Shown here: piece after piece, positions 11,823-22,482 of the stretch
How the letters are laid out: the number at the start of each line of letters is the position of its first letter
Position numbering within the stretch: position 1 is the first letter of the stretch
NCBI RefSeq assembly: GCF_004664715.2
Contig: NC_051074.1
Coordinates: 14,307,178 to 14,371,177, forward strand
Source: Peromyscus leucopus
Lineage: Eukaryota > Chordata > Mammalia > Rodentia > Cricetidae
DNA: 64,000 nt
Reading direction: 5' to 3'
Notes under the pieces: model-generated
Database searches by the model: none
Told to the model about the DNA's origin: nothing
Seen by the model: only the letters and a program-made list of their open reading frames with translations
Position numbers and translations under genes: made by a program

Positions 11823-12293
11823 TGTAGTTGAAAATTTTGTTGAGTTGCCAACCAGTTCCCAAATAAAGACATGGAGACTTATTATTAATTATGAAAGCTT
11901 GGGCTTAGCTTATTCTTGTCCCACTAGCTCTTTAAACTTTAACCTATTTGTATTCATCTATGAACCTATTTGTATTCATCTATGATTTGCCTCAGGGCTT
12001 TTTATTTATTAATTTATTTTTTGTTCTGTATGTCCTACTTTCCTGCTTCTTCCACATCTGAATGGCCCCTGGAGTCTCCCTGTTATCTCTATTCTTTCTC
12101 CTCTGGAGCCTAAATTCTTCCTGCTACTTACTCTCCCTACCTGGAAGTCCCACCTATACCTCCTCCCTCACTATTGGGTGTTCAGCTTTTTATTAGACCA
12201 TTAGGTGCCTTAGGCAGGCAAGGTACAACACATTTTTCCATAGTTAAACAAATGAAACACAACTTGACATAGTTAAACAAATGTTCCCCAACA
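11823..12293 (-). mobile_element. ERV LTR (family 2), inverted
   Basis: It begins 'tgtagttgaaaattttgttg' and ends 'atgttccccaaca'. It is the reverse-complement counterpart of the solo LTR at 17494-17842 (which begins 'tgttggggaatatttg') and is related to the 3' LTR at 32728-33084. The sequences immediately outside do not form a clear 6 bp TSD, so one end may have changed after insertion. Confidence 0.72.
11941..11984. repeat. Two-copy 22 bp tandem duplication within an LTR
   Basis: Unit 11941-11962 (begins 'aacctatttgtattcatc') is repeated exactly at 11963-11984. Identity of the two units implies a recent slippage or duplication inside an old LTR. Confidence 0.95.
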
Positions 12294-13090
12294 AGGAGGG
12301 GACAGCAAACCTAGCCAAGGGCTTTACTAGACCACTCCCACCACTTTACTAGACCAGCATGATTTCTAATTGCATTCTAAATACTTGTCTTTTTACCCAT
12401 GGGTAAGTGTAGCTCAAACCCCTCATCAAAGATGCTTCTGTTCAGCAGAGAGTGACCACCACAGAAAACAATAACTGGTCAAGATGCAGAGAACAACTAA
12501 CTGATCACAAGGTACCCAGCCCAAATGTACACATCTACAACACAACCTAAGGCTCAGGGAACAGTGTAGAAGAGGGGGTAGGAAGATTGTAAGAAACAGA
12601 TAACCAGGAAGTTTTCTGTAATTGTCTCCTAAAAATGACAGGGACGCTACACCTACCTATGCATGTAGCAACAACATGGCTGCCTAAATAAGACCCAAAC
12701 CATGACAACCTCAGTGGACATTCTGACATAGAAGGAAATATCATAGTACCCCACCCAGGAACTAAAAACTACAACCAACTAAAGAGTGCTGAGAGATGGA
12801 GTATTAGTCTTCCTGAGGATGAGCCACCTATTTGGTTAACTAATACCTAGCAGTCAGTCCTTAAATAATATACATTCAAGCAACATCAAATGGACTCAGC
12901 TGGTTATATTTATATATTTATGTATCTGTACACATATACATGTATACATAACAATAATAATCAAAGAAAGCCGTGAGTTTGAGAAAGAAGAAGGGGGAGA
13001 CCTGAGAGGAACGGGACAGAAGGTATGAAGGAGGGACCAGAGGTAAGAAAGGAAGAAGGAAAATGATGCAATTATATTTTAGTTAAGATA
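12294..13090 (+). mobile_element. Lx-like L1 3' segment, part 2 (copy A)
   Basis: Continuation of 11430-11822 after the LTR. It matches 31240-31600 and 33100-33500 in order, for example 'gatcacaaggtacccagc', 'ggctcagggaacagtgtaga', 'acatggctgcctaaataaga' and 'aacaataataatcaaagaaa'. It ends in a purine-rich stretch and 'tattttagttaagataaaat', as expected of an L1 3' end. Confidence 0.6.
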
Positions 13091-13758
13091 AAATTAATGC
13101 CCAAAGCAATGCAGCCACAGAGCTGAAGGCAGCCAGAGGACACAGGCCTGGTGAGTGCCACTATCCCGAGCAAGTATGTGGTGGAGAGATGGAAGAGAGA
13201 GTGAAGTGGTACAGTATGTGCACTATGAAGGGAGGCAGAACTGGAGACTCGGTGGCAGAAACATTCTCATATGGGAGGCCTGTACTACTACCTGAGACCA
13301 TGGTGATGTCTAGACCAATGCTGCCACCAAGCCTGGGTCTGTGGCCCTACCACAGCAGGGCCCTGTTTGGTACCAGCAAAGGCCATTCATGGTCTGGGCT
13401 ACAGTCTGAGGACATGTGGATGACTGAGTGCTGTGCTGAGTTGGCCCCACCCCTCACGTGGGCAGTGCATGAAAGCTGTCATGCTGACCACCCAGGCCCA
13501 GATCCAGGGCTTTGAGCTGGCCCACCCCAACATCTACTATACCTTTGTGTTGGTGGAGTTTGTGAAGGCAATGGTCCTGAAGAACCATAGCAGCAGGATC
13601 GCCATGACTCAGGGCAAAAACAGCAGGACATCCAAGAGGAGTTTAGGTGATGATCCAGTACTGATGGTGTAGCAGAGCCAGAGGCCTTGAATCAGACCAA
13701 TGCCTCATTACAAAGAATATTTGCAAGTAAAGTCGTTCAGACCAAAGAATATACTGTG
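13091..13758. other. GC-richer unassigned segment with coding-like texture
   Basis: This follows the L1 3' end directly. 13260-13440 has loosely repeated phrases ('ggcctgtactactacctgag', 'ctgagaccatggtgatg') seen in some rodent interspersed repeats. 13433-13672 is open for 79 codons with GC-rich third positions, but I recognise no protein family. It may be a decayed retrocopy or an unnamed repeat. A 39-base piece of it (13511-13549) is copied at 14385-14423. Confidence 0.35.
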
Positions 13759-13804
13759 TGTCCTAGTTAGGGTTTCTATTGCTGTGAAGAGATACTATAA
13801 CCAC

Positions 13805-14109
13805 GATTGGTGAAATTATTAAGGCCACTCCACGTAGTTAAAAGGGAGGTTTATTTTGTGGGGTAACTTACAAGCGAAAGGATAGGTAACAGGGTTTGGG
13901 AAAGGTGTGGCGCAGTCAAGTGGTGTTCTCTGGAGAACTCTGCTCGGTCTAGCTCCATCGCCCAGGGTCCAGGAACCAAGAGAGCCCGTACATCCAGATC
14001 TCGGGTCTTCAGCGTCCTCTCTCAGCCCCACCTTGTAGGCGTGACCATTACTGAAGCCTCAATGGGGGTTGGCACTTCCAGGTCAAAGCTGGAATGGTTA
14101 CCCACTACA
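13805..14109 (-). mobile_element. LTR-like insertion inside ORR1, 6 bp TSD
   Basis: The ORR1 reading breaks after 'ctataaccac' and resumes at 'aaccacagcaactcttat', so the 305 bp between is an insertion. The 6 bp 'aaccac' at 13799-13804 and 14110-14115 is its TSD, as for ERVK-class elements. Its right end is ACA, but the left end starts 'gattgg', so the TG terminus seems altered. Orientation is inferred and weak. It is similar in size to the LTR at 38022-38325. Confidence 0.75.
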
Positions 14110-14384
14110 AACCACAGCAACTCTTATAAGGAAAATATTTAATCGGGGCAGCTTGTTTACAGTTTCAGAGGTTCAGTCCATTATCATCATAATGGGGAGC
14201 ATGGCAGCGTGAAGGCAGATGTGGTGCTGGCTACATCTTGATATGCAGGCCACAGGAAGTCGACTGAGACACTGAACAGTATCCTGAGCATAGGAAATGA
14301 AAAAGTCCGCTCCCACAGTGACACACTTCCTCCACTAAGGCCCAATAAAGTCACACCTACTAATAGTGCCACTCCTTATGAGAT

Positions 14385-14423
14385 TTTGAGCTGGCCCACC
14401 CCAACATCTACTCTACCTTTGTG
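14385..14423 (+). repeat. 39 bp templated duplication of 13511-13549
   Basis: The block matches 13511-13549 at 38 of 39 bases (one A to C change) and sits in the ORR1 LTR where family members have no such text. It lies in the same orientation as its source, 874 bases away. This is the form expected of a templated insertion made during break repair. Confidence 0.85.
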
Positions 14424-14919
14424 CCAGTTACATTCAAACTACCACACTATGTGACACACCACGACACACTGCAGCCTCCATGGTGAAATTTATTTTTAAA
14501 TTTAAATTTAATTTTTAATGTTCTTTTGTGGGGAGGTTACAAAGGTGCTGGGCAAATAATGGAAGGACTGAGAAATGAATGGGATTGGGGTTTATGGTGT
14601 GAAATTCACAAAGAATCAATAAAAGAATTATGAAAAAATAAAATTAGTAATTGGGTTATATATTTTTTAGATGTTGAGTTATGTGAATTATTCTTATATT
14701 CTGGGTACTAATACCTTAACAATGCTTTGTAAGTACTTCTCATTCTGTGGATTTCCTTTATATTCTCCTTTGTTTCCTTTCAAATATAAATGTACTCCAT
14801 TTTTAAACATTTTAACTGATATAGTTGTTCACATTTGTGGAATAACCTGTGATTTTTAATAATGACTATATTATATAATGTTTAAATCAGAATAAACCAG
14901 TTCCTGCCATAATTTGAAT

Positions 14920-15225
14920 TCAGAATGTTCTCCAAAGCCCTGTGTGTTTAAGACTTCATTTGCAGCTTGATGCTATGGGGATGGGTAGTGGAAATTCCAC
15001 AGGGAGGGGACTCAGATCATTGTTGCTGTGACCTTGGAAGCACTGTCTTCCTCTCTGCTTCTCTGTCTTCCTCTGTTTTATTTTATAGTGATGGGGTGAG
15101 TGTTGGGTGCTTCAACCACAGTGTGCCTCTTTGCCATAGGACCAAAGCAATGGGGCCAGTGAATCAGAGACTACTTCCAACCTAATTTGGTCCCCAAATA
15201 CAATGTTTGCTTTTATAAGTGGATA
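14920..15225 (+). mobile_element. MaLR-like LTR fragment, sense
   Basis: 'aatttgaattcagaatgttc', 'gcttgatgctatggggatg' and the 3' part 'ccataggaccaaagcaatgg' have the order of old MaLR LTRs. Highly diverged; ends are not defined. Confidence 0.45.
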
Positions 15226-15236
15226 ACCTCAGGCTT

Positions 15237-15318
15237 CTTCCTTCCTTCCTTCCTTCCTTCCTTCCTTCCTTCCTTCCTTCCTTCCTTCCTTCCTTCCTTT
15301 CCTTTCCTTCTTTTTTTT
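15237..15318. repeat. (TTCC)n microsatellite
   Basis: About 16 units of CTTC are followed by a T-rich stretch. The strand-pure polypyrimidine tract can adopt triplex (H-DNA) structures. Confidence 0.95.
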
Positions 15319-15469
15319 TCCTTTTTTTTAAATAGTGACACAAGCTGACCAACACACCTCAAATGTTATCATTTCTTCCTGGTGAAAACTTACCAATACA
15401 CCTGGTGGCAATGTATATATCTTCTTCAGAACAGAACACTCTCCTTTAGCTCTCTTAACTCATTTAAAA

Positions 15470-16070
15470 TTAGACTATTTGTGGATTTTCTGTTAAGTTG
15501 TTGAGTTCTTTTTATACTGTTCATAAACCACACATTAGTCATTCTGTAGGCTGTCTGTCTCTCCACTCATTAATTATTTCTTTTGTTGTGGGGAAGATCT
15601 GAAGTCTCACAAGGTCTTCCTAACCTCTTTTTATTTTTGTTTCCTATGATTTGGGGGCCACATCCAAAAAGTATTCACCCATTCTAATGTCTTGACATAT
15701 TTTCTCCTGGTACTTCCACAGCTTCAGGCATTATATTTTTAGTTGTTTTTTTTTTTTTTTTAAATACCTATGGTAAATTTTAATTTACTTTTCTTGACTG
15801 CTAAGAAGTCAAGCTTCTATACCACATTATTCTTCTTTGGAATTATCAGCCTATATTTTGCTTCTCCCTTCAGTTAACATGAAGCTAACATATTACAATT
15901 ACTTTTTTATCTTCTGTGATTGGTATGTAAAATGAATAAAAAAATTTCTTAATAAAATATATCTTTAGTTTTGAATTGTTTTCAAATGGTGAGTGATAAG
16001 GATCTATTTTCACTATTCTATATGCATATAACTAATTTCCCCAGGACCATTCATTGTAAATACTGTCCTT
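15470..16070 (-). mobile_element. Ancient L1M ORF2 fragment, inverted
   Basis: The plus strand carries inverted L1 phrases: 'gttgagttctttttatac', 'cattctgtaggctgtctgt', then 'gataaggatctattttcact' and 'ccccaggaccattcattg' (consensus '...cccagcaccatttattga'). A tiny younger L1 tail interrupts it at about 15917. Confidence 0.55.
15917..15960 (+). mobile_element. Very short L1 3' tail, sense
   Basis: 'tgtgattggtatgtaaaatg' plus an A-rich end is the same 3' terminus as the L1 at 25788-26092. Only some 40 bases are present. The flanks give no convincing TSD, so this is tentative. Confidence 0.5.
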
Positions 16071-16431
16071 CCTCAGCTGCGTGTTTACAGCAGCTTTTCA
16101 ACCATAGGTCAGCTGTAGGGACAGGAGTTTAACTTCTAGGTTTATTATTCTCCTCTAAAGCTTGGTAGGCTTGCCTCGCCTCATGTTCAGTGTCCTACCA
16201 TTTTTCTTAAAATTCTAACACTGAATGAAAATTTAGCCATTATCAATAAGATAAAGATAAACATGTATTATTTTGTGGAATTTTTGTTGTTGTTCTTTAA
16301 ATTCAACCAGCAAGAAATACTTTCCGATGCAATCCTGTGAAGCAGCTAATTGGAACTTTGAACAGAATCCCTCACTTCATTGTAAAGATGATGTCCCTGG
16401 CTTCATTTTCTCCTTACAAAACTGGTATTTT

Positions 16432-16528
16432 TTTCTTTTTATTAAGAGATTTTTCTGTTCATTTTACATATCAACCACAGGTTCCTCCCACCTCCCAGCC
16501 TTCCCCCCCAACCCCCCCTCATTCCCAC
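16432..16528 (-). mobile_element. 97 bp 5'-truncated L1, inverted, perfect 15 bp TSD
   Basis: T-rich tail, then 'ttacatatcaaccacaggtt' and a C-rich stretch: the inverted terminus of rodent L1 3' UTR. The TSD 'caaaactggtatttt' is perfect at 16417-16431 and 16529-16543, so only 97 bases were inserted. Confidence 0.9.
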
Positions 16529-16598
16529 CAAAACTGGTATTTTATTGAACCCATTTGCTTAACAAGCAAGAAGCAATCAAGAGCAAGTTTATTTCATG

Positions 16599-16606
16599 TG
16601 ACGTCA
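16599..16606. promoter_or_regulatory. Full CRE palindrome TGACGTCA
   Basis: An exact 8 bp CREB/ATF consensus site sits in unassigned DNA just after the short L1. Function is unproven: a single 8-mer can occur by chance, though CpG-containing ones are depleted in mammals. Confidence 0.3.
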
Positions 16607-16745
16607 CAAGATACATACACATGGATGAGTTTGCCGCAAAACTCTAAGATAAAAATGATCGTAGGGCATCCCCTAATAACTCCTTTCCCTAAAGTATTTC
16701 TCAATGAGAGAATGAGAGTTGAAGAGCAGTTGAGAAAACAAAGAA

Positions 16746-16896
16746 GCTGGGTGGTGGTGGTACACGCCTTTAATCCCAATTCTTTAATACCGCATCTCTG
16801 TGAGTTTGAGGCCAGTCTGGTATATAGAGTGAGATCCAGGACAGCCAGGACACAGAGAAATCCTGTTTCAAGAAAGAAAAAAAAAAAAAAAAAAAA
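16746..16896 (+). mobile_element. B1: B1 SINE, sense
   Basis: 'gctgggtggtggtggtacac', 'gcctttaatcccaattcttt', 'gtgagtttgaggccagtctg' and an A-rich tail. Flanks 'gagaaaacaaagaa' (16732-16745) and 'gagaaaccaaacaa' (16897-16910) match at 12 of 14 and are the TSD. A long open frame crossing this and the L1 tail is an artefact. Confidence 0.88.
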
Positions 16897-17034
16897 GAGA
16901 AACCAAACAAACAGTAAGTTGCTAAAACAGCACCTGACAATCCTGTTCCATGTGCAAATGTACATTTCTACCTATTATCTAGTAGGACATCTTTGTATCC
17001 ATTAACCATGTGAAATAAACATTTTAGACCCCTC

Positions 17035-17135
17035 CATCTATTCTCAGATGAGGAATTACATTTTATAATGGTTAAATAACTCACTTAAGAATACATTTGA
17101 AATAGAAGCCCTTGCTCCTATCCTGCAAACTCAAA
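17035..17135 (+). mobile_element. MIR-like fragment, sense
   Basis: 'attctcagatgaggaa', 'ttaaataactcacttaaga' and 'aatagaagccc' follow the MIR core order. Short and decayed. Confidence 0.4.
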
Positions 17136-17493
17136 TATGATTATATTCTGCCTTCCTATCCTCCTAATTATTTGATTTCAAAGATAACCTCCTGATCCCA
17201 AAGCTCCACCCATCCGTGACTCTACTTCTCCTCAGGGATGAGATGGCATGAATGGTAATGATGACAATGTCAGCAACTAGAGCAGTTTCTTGCTTAGGAG
17301 TTCTCTTTTCTTTTCACAGATCTCTACATGACATCCTATTTTGTGTTATACATAGTTTGCAGGTGAGGGCGATGATGTGTATACTGGGTTAGAAATTCTT
17401 CTTTTGTTTTTTGTAATGGCAGAGCTGACAGCAAACTATTTTAGCTGAGTTGGAAACATTGGCCAGCATTACAAGCAGAGTAATTAAGAGTTT

Positions 17494-17842
17494 TGTTGGG
17501 GAATATTTGTTTGCACTGTGAAGATGTGTCTTTGCTACAGCATCTTCTGATTGGTTTAATAAAAAGCTGAATGGCCAGTAGCTAGGCAGGAAGAGTTTAG
17601 GCAGGACTTCCTGTGACAGAGAGGACTGTGGGAAGAAAAAGGTGGACTTGCCAGCCAAGGGGAGGAAATAGGAGGTACAAGATTAACGCCATGTGGGAGA
17701 AAGTAGATTAACATAAATGGGTTAATTTAAGTTATCAGAGCTAGTTAGAAACAAGCCTAAGCTAAGGCAGAACTTCCATAATTAATAATAAGTTTCTGTG
17801 TCATTGTTTGTGAGCTGGTAGCTGACAAAAAAGCTTGCTACA
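17494..17842 (+). mobile_element. Solo ERV LTR (family 2), 6 bp TSD
   Basis: A 349 bp LTR from 'tgttggggaatatttgtttg' to 'aaaaagcttgctaca', with perfect 6 bp TSD 'gagttt' at 17488-17493 and 17843-17848. It has no internal region. Related to the 3' LTR at 32728-33084 and the inverted LTR at 11823-12293. Confidence 0.92.
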
Positions 17843-17848
17843 GAGTTT

Positions 17849-19230
17849 TTGTTTTGTGTTCAAATTAAAAACACAGTTTGTCACAACCATTTACCTATCA
17901 ATATCTTCTTTGGGTGAGTATCACAGTGATACCTATGTGATACCTAAGATCAAGATGCAGAATAAATTTGGTTTTAGCATAGCTCATTGTAGAGTGAGAA
18001 ATTATCATATAATATGGACGAGAAAGCCAAGAAGAAAATAAGTTAAAATAATCACCATTGGTTGTCTGTGAATTTCTTTCCCACATAACAATGATTTCAA
18101 TGGGCAGGAACCCCATGTGTGGGTCCAAGAGCACCATCCAGTTTAGTCTAATCAAATCTAGGAACTGTCTTTTTCCAGAGGCGGGATCTAGTTCACAGGT
18201 GTCATGAACTCATACAATAAGAATGAATCTGGAAGTTCTAAGACACAAGTGATGTTGTGTGTTATTTGGGAACACGGCCTCACAGTACAGTAGACATCTT
18301 TTACACAGAAGAGTCATTCTAAGAACTAGAAGCTGGGATGAGGGCCAAGAGTGCATGGGGAGGATGTGCAACTTGTTAGTAACGTGCACTTGCCTAAAGC
18401 TGGAGAAACCTCTGACCCTTTGAGGTGAGTAAAATCCCTTCCATCCATCTCTGTAGCTGCCCTGCAGTAGTTTCCTGCTGTCTGTAACATGTTGATACTG
18501 ACCGTTGTCTTTTGGTCCCATTTGCCATCCAATTTTCACTGACATAAGTAAGTTTTGTCACTTAGTTTTTGGACGTGCCATTTTGTTTTCTTTTTTAACC
18601 TGTAAGACTTATTACCTGGCAGTACACTTAGCATAAGTATCTTATTAAAAGGAAATGGATGGCATTTTCCAAGTTATATTTCATATATGCAGGCATGCGC
18701 TTCAGCATGTGCTTCCTACTTAGGACTTTCAAAGGGAAGAAGCAAATAAAATTTTAGAGCAAGAAGTGCTATTGTCTACTTTTTCCTTTTTATTAAACAA
18801 CAGTGACAAACTGAGTGCAAAGAAATGAAAAGCCCATCTACAGTATTACATGGAGTTGTTTAAAAAAAATCACATTGCCATTCTATTTACTACTCTGTGC
18901 AGAGCTAACTGATGTAGGCTGGAACTGAGTGATGTAGTGTGGACAGAAAGTACATATGAATATGGGTGATAGCTACTTTCATACAGCAAAAAAAATCAAT
19001 ATTGAATACAGCTAAGCTATGTCCAACAAACAACAGTGTGTTTAAAGATGGCCATGGAATCATTAGTCTTGCTTCTTGATCAAATGTGTCAAACCTTTTT
19101 TGTCTCTCTCATACATTACATTCCAACTGCAGTTTCATCTCCTTGTACTCTTCCCTGTCCCTCCTGACACCTCCCATCTTCCCTAGATCCAAAACATTTC
19201 TAATATGATTAATAAGATTTAAATTAAGAT
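17849..19230. other. Unassigned, probably unique DNA
   Basis: No repeat was named. The minus strand has a 111-codon frame (18210-18545) without recognisable motifs. 18180-18540 has a balanced composition and may be worth conservation testing. Confidence 0.5.
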
Positions 19231-19236
19231 TTCTTT

Positions 19237-19318
19237 TCTGTTTTAGTTCTGAGGATCAGACACAGGACCCTGCTCATGCAAGTTATGTAAGGAACTCTGC
19301 CACTGAGCTTCAGCCCAA
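19237..19318 (-). mobile_element. ID-like tRNA-derived SINE fragment, inverted
   Basis: 'cacaggaccctgctcatgca' and 'aactctgccactgagcttca' are the inverted head of ID/B4-type SINEs (consensus 'ctctaccactgagctacat'). Confidence 0.55.
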
Positions 19319-19375
19319 GATGTTTTTTTGTAGTAACATAGATTTGAGGATTACCTCTTTTTCTCTTTCCCTATC

Positions 19376-19744
19376 TGATGGGTGATGTCATTCTGTATGC
19401 TGTGAATGTGTTGCTCTGATTGGTTGATAAATAAAATGCTGATTGGTCAGTAGCCAGGCAGAAAGTATAGGCAGGATAAGCAGACAAGGAGAATTCTGGG
19501 AAGAGGAAGGCTGGGTCAGGAGACATCAGTCCACCATTCAGGGAGCAGCATGTAATGGCACACAGGTAAAGTGACAGAACACTTGGTAACATATAGATTA
19601 ACAGAAATGGGCTGAGTTTAAGTGTAAAAGCTAGTCATTAGTAAGCCTGAGCTAATGACTGAGCAGTTTTAATTAATATAAGCCTCTGTGTTTTTATTTG
19701 GGTCTGAGTGGACTGGGCAGGACACAGGAAAACTTTTAACTACA
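19376..19744 (+). mobile_element. Solo ERV LTR (family 1), 6 bp TSD
   Basis: 369 bp from 'tgatgggtgatgtcattctg' to 'cttttaactaca', with perfect TSD 'cctatc' at 19370-19375 and 19745-19750. The 5' third has CCAAT-type motifs in inverted form ('ctgattggttgataaataa', 'ctgattggtcag'). Same family as 22087-22482 (inverted) and 10807-11192 (inverted). Confidence 0.93.
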
Positions 19745-19750
19745 CCTATC

Positions 19751-20360
19751 TAGAGTAACATGATTTAGAAATGATTAAATAAGGGGATACTGCCAAATAA
19801 TTTTAAGTTATATAGGAATCTAAAGTTAGAAGATTTATAACAAACATAAAATTTAGTATCAGAGCAATTGAGTGAGGAGGGTATACATATATTGATATAG
19901 TTGGTCATAATCTGGAGAAAATAGCTGTTGAACTCCAGCACCCATGGTGAACCCAACTGAAATATAGCTTTCCAGTGATGGTTTATGAATTTGGGGGAGC
20001 ATGGATGACTTTTTAGCAGTTTGAAATCAATAGTAAAGAATAGTTTGGTGATTTTAAGGGTGAGTATATCACAGGTCATTAGCATTGCTTGAAAACTCTT
20101 GAGTAGTAGAGAAGATGAGTGCTAGATTGGAATGTGTACAAGAGTGTCTGAGATAAAGATAGGGGGACTCGAGTCATGTAGCAGCTATGAAATCAAGATT
20201 ATCATGTTCTTCTTTATTTCCTTGACCAAACCAGAATTAGTTATGATTAACTCCCAACTTGCTTTTGCTTCTAGAAGGTGATTTTACACCATGATCAGCT
20301 ACCAAGTTCATGTGTGTGTGTGTTCAAACATGTTTGTGTATGTTCAGGTACATACGGGTA
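19751..20360. other. Unassigned DNA
   Basis: No repeat was named. The 106-codon minus-strand frame at 19765-20085 has no known features. Confidence 0.5.
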
Positions 20361-20363
20361 TAC

Positions 20364-20424
<61 letters not shown>

Positions 20425-20430
20425 TGTGTA
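20364..20430. repeat. (TG)n microsatellite
   Basis: Near-perfect GT dinucleotide repeat with one TATG interruption at the end; potential Z-DNA. Confidence 0.97.
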
Positions 20431-20889
20431 TTTATGCATGTATTAATGTTTTGAGAAATGCAGAAGTATTGGTCCTCCATGGAGAGAGGGGGATTTTGGA
20501 AATTGATCGGGTAGATTTCATTAGCATGAGAAGGGAACTTGGGAGGCAGAGCTAGCATTGCAAGTAGAAGAAACAATACAAATAAAGGGCTGGAAATGTT
20601 GTCATACAAGCCATATTCGATGGCATCTCTCCACCCAATTGATCTAGGCTATCATTTGAATGTTGGAAGGTGGCAGGGATCATATTTAAATTGATATTGG
20701 GCATGATGAGAAAAGGCATACAACTCTTCCTCCAGAAATTTGCCTTAATATTGGAAATGCATTTAATCTTTAACCCAGTGAAATATGGGAGCAGTTATGT
20801 TTTTTAAATTGAAAATTTGTTTTTTCCCCATCATGCCCTACTTCAGTGACTTTTTTAGCTGCAACTTTTTATGTCAACTCCAGGTTTAC

Positions 20890-21300
20890 ATTTCTTTTCT
20901 TTCTTTCTTTCTTTTTTAATTTTGATGATTTTATACCCCCTTCCCTCTCCACCAAAATTTATGTGCTTTCATTTAAAAAAAAACCCACCAAGTACAATTT
21001 GTGCTGGCCTTTACTCTTGGATGTGTGCCCTTCCACTGGCAAATGGTTAACCTACAAGAAGCCACACCCTTAGAAAAAATTCATCCTCCCTCTTTTAGTA
21101 TCAATCAATAACCATTGTCTCCTTAGCGAGGATGAGACTTGGTGCCCAATTGACAAATCCCCCTGATTCAATTGCTAACCAGTACCTACAGAATCAAAAC
21201 ACAGGGTTAGACATACACAACAGCAAGATCCCTTCCACATGCCCCTAAATCCCCAAACCTCCTAGCCATTTGCCTCTGAGACAGGGAAAAATCAGCTGTT
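20890..21300 (-). mobile_element. Old rodent L1 3' segment, inverted
   Basis: Phrases such as 'cttggatgtgtgcccttcca', 'aatggttaacctacaagaag' and 'gaggatgagacttggtgccc' follow the inverted non-coding 3' part of older rodent L1 elements. Decayed. Confidence 0.45.
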
Positions 21301-22080
21301 TTCTCCATACCAATTAGAGTGCAATTATAACAACACCAGAAATAACAATTGTTCATGATACAGTTGCTCCACAGTATTAAGTAAATGATAAAATGTTGGT
21401 TTTTGAAAAAATTGTAGGCTAATTAGAGTCAATAGGCTTGGTCATGTTTGAGGAAATTTCCAAAGTATTGCAACATAGAACAAGCAAATATTGATTGAAA
21501 CAAAGAATACTGCCTTAGGAAACTCTCTCTGTTACTATCAACTTGAATGCTTTATATTTGAACAATGGAATGAAAATTATAGAAGTTAATCAGCTGCCAG
21601 TGTACTCTATGCAATACAGTTCAATTATGTATTCACCTAAGAAAGAAATGTCTGAGTACATAAATGAAAATAATCCTTAATTAAAATTAAATCCTTTCTG
21701 CTTACTTACAACTTAAACAATATATTGTAATATAGACTGTATTACTCCATAGTTAATGGTTAATTATGTTGATTATATTGCTCATTAACCATAGACTCAC
21801 TCCCAAGAATAGAATGTTAAGATTCTCATTAAGCAGGTAGAAAAGCATAGATGTACAATAAAGAACACACCACTAAGAATATGGATGATGAGTTTATTAT
21901 AAATGTATAGCAGATTTTTATTGGTTGCTGAAGACAATAATCCTCATGTGTTTTACAGAGACATATACACAATTCAAATGTCATCCCATTTTATAACAAA
22001 TCCCACAAAGGAATAGGTTTATAGAATTTTGGTCTAAAGATGACCTAGCATTTGATAGAAAATACAGTGCTTGTCATAGT
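21301..22080. other. Unassigned AT-rich DNA
   Basis: About 780 bases with no repeat I can name and no open frame above 60 codons. Confidence 0.5.
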
Positions 22081-22086
22081 GTGTAT

Positions 22087-22482
22087 TGTAGCTAGAGTTT
22101 TCCTGCCTTGCCCACAGTCAGGACAAATCTTTGTCACCCACCAGTCCCACAGCCGCTCAGACCCAACCAAGTAAACACAGAGACTTATATTGCTTACAAA
22201 CTGTATGGCCATGGCAGGCTTCTTGCTAACTGTTCTTATAGCTTAAATTAATCCATTTCCATAAATCTATACCTTGCCACGTGGCTGGTGGCTTACCGAT
22301 GACTTCACATGCTGCTGCTCATGGCGGAGGCTGGCAGTGTCTCTGACTCAACCTTCCACTTCCCAGAATTCTTCTCCTCCTTGTCCCGCCTATACTTCCT
22401 CCTGCCTGGCCACTGGCCAATCAGTGTTTTATTTATTGACCAATCAGAGCGACAGATTTGACATACAGTCCATCCCACAGCA
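22087..22482 (-). mobile_element. Solo ERV LTR (family 1), inverted, 6 bp TSD
   Basis: 396 bp from 'tgtagctagagttttcctgc' to 'gtccatcccacagca', with perfect TSD 'gtgtat' at 22081-22086 and 22483-22488. This is the best preserved family 1 member. In sense it carries several ATTGG boxes and AATAAA-like text near the start, as its relatives do. Confidence 0.94.

Larger units (their letters stand above)
13759..14446 (-). mobile_element. ORR1: ORR1-type MaLR LTR, inverted, interrupted
   Basis: It starts 'tgtcctagttagggtttcta' (inverted ORR1 3' end) and ends 'cattcaaactaccaca' (inverted 5' end). Flanks 'ctgtg' (13754-13758) and 'ctatg' (14447-14451) form a 4/5 TSD, and 5 bp is the ERVL-MaLR length. 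The element is opened by an LTR at 13805-14109 and carries an extra block copied from upstream at 14385-14423. Diagnostic core text 'tcagtccattatcatcat' and 'cccacagtgacacacttcct' is present. Confidence 0.88.

Noticed and set aside
11823..12293. 6 bp TSD for the inverted LTR
   Set aside because: The bases outside ('cagcag' and 'aggagg') do not match well enough, so no TSD is claimed.
16337..17005. 222-codon open frame
   Set aside because: It runs through an L1 3' tail, its TSD, unique DNA and a B1 with poly-Lys from the A tail. No domain; a chance frame.
20295..20609. Frames rich in Val/Cys and Thr/His
   Set aside because: Translation of a TG microsatellite.
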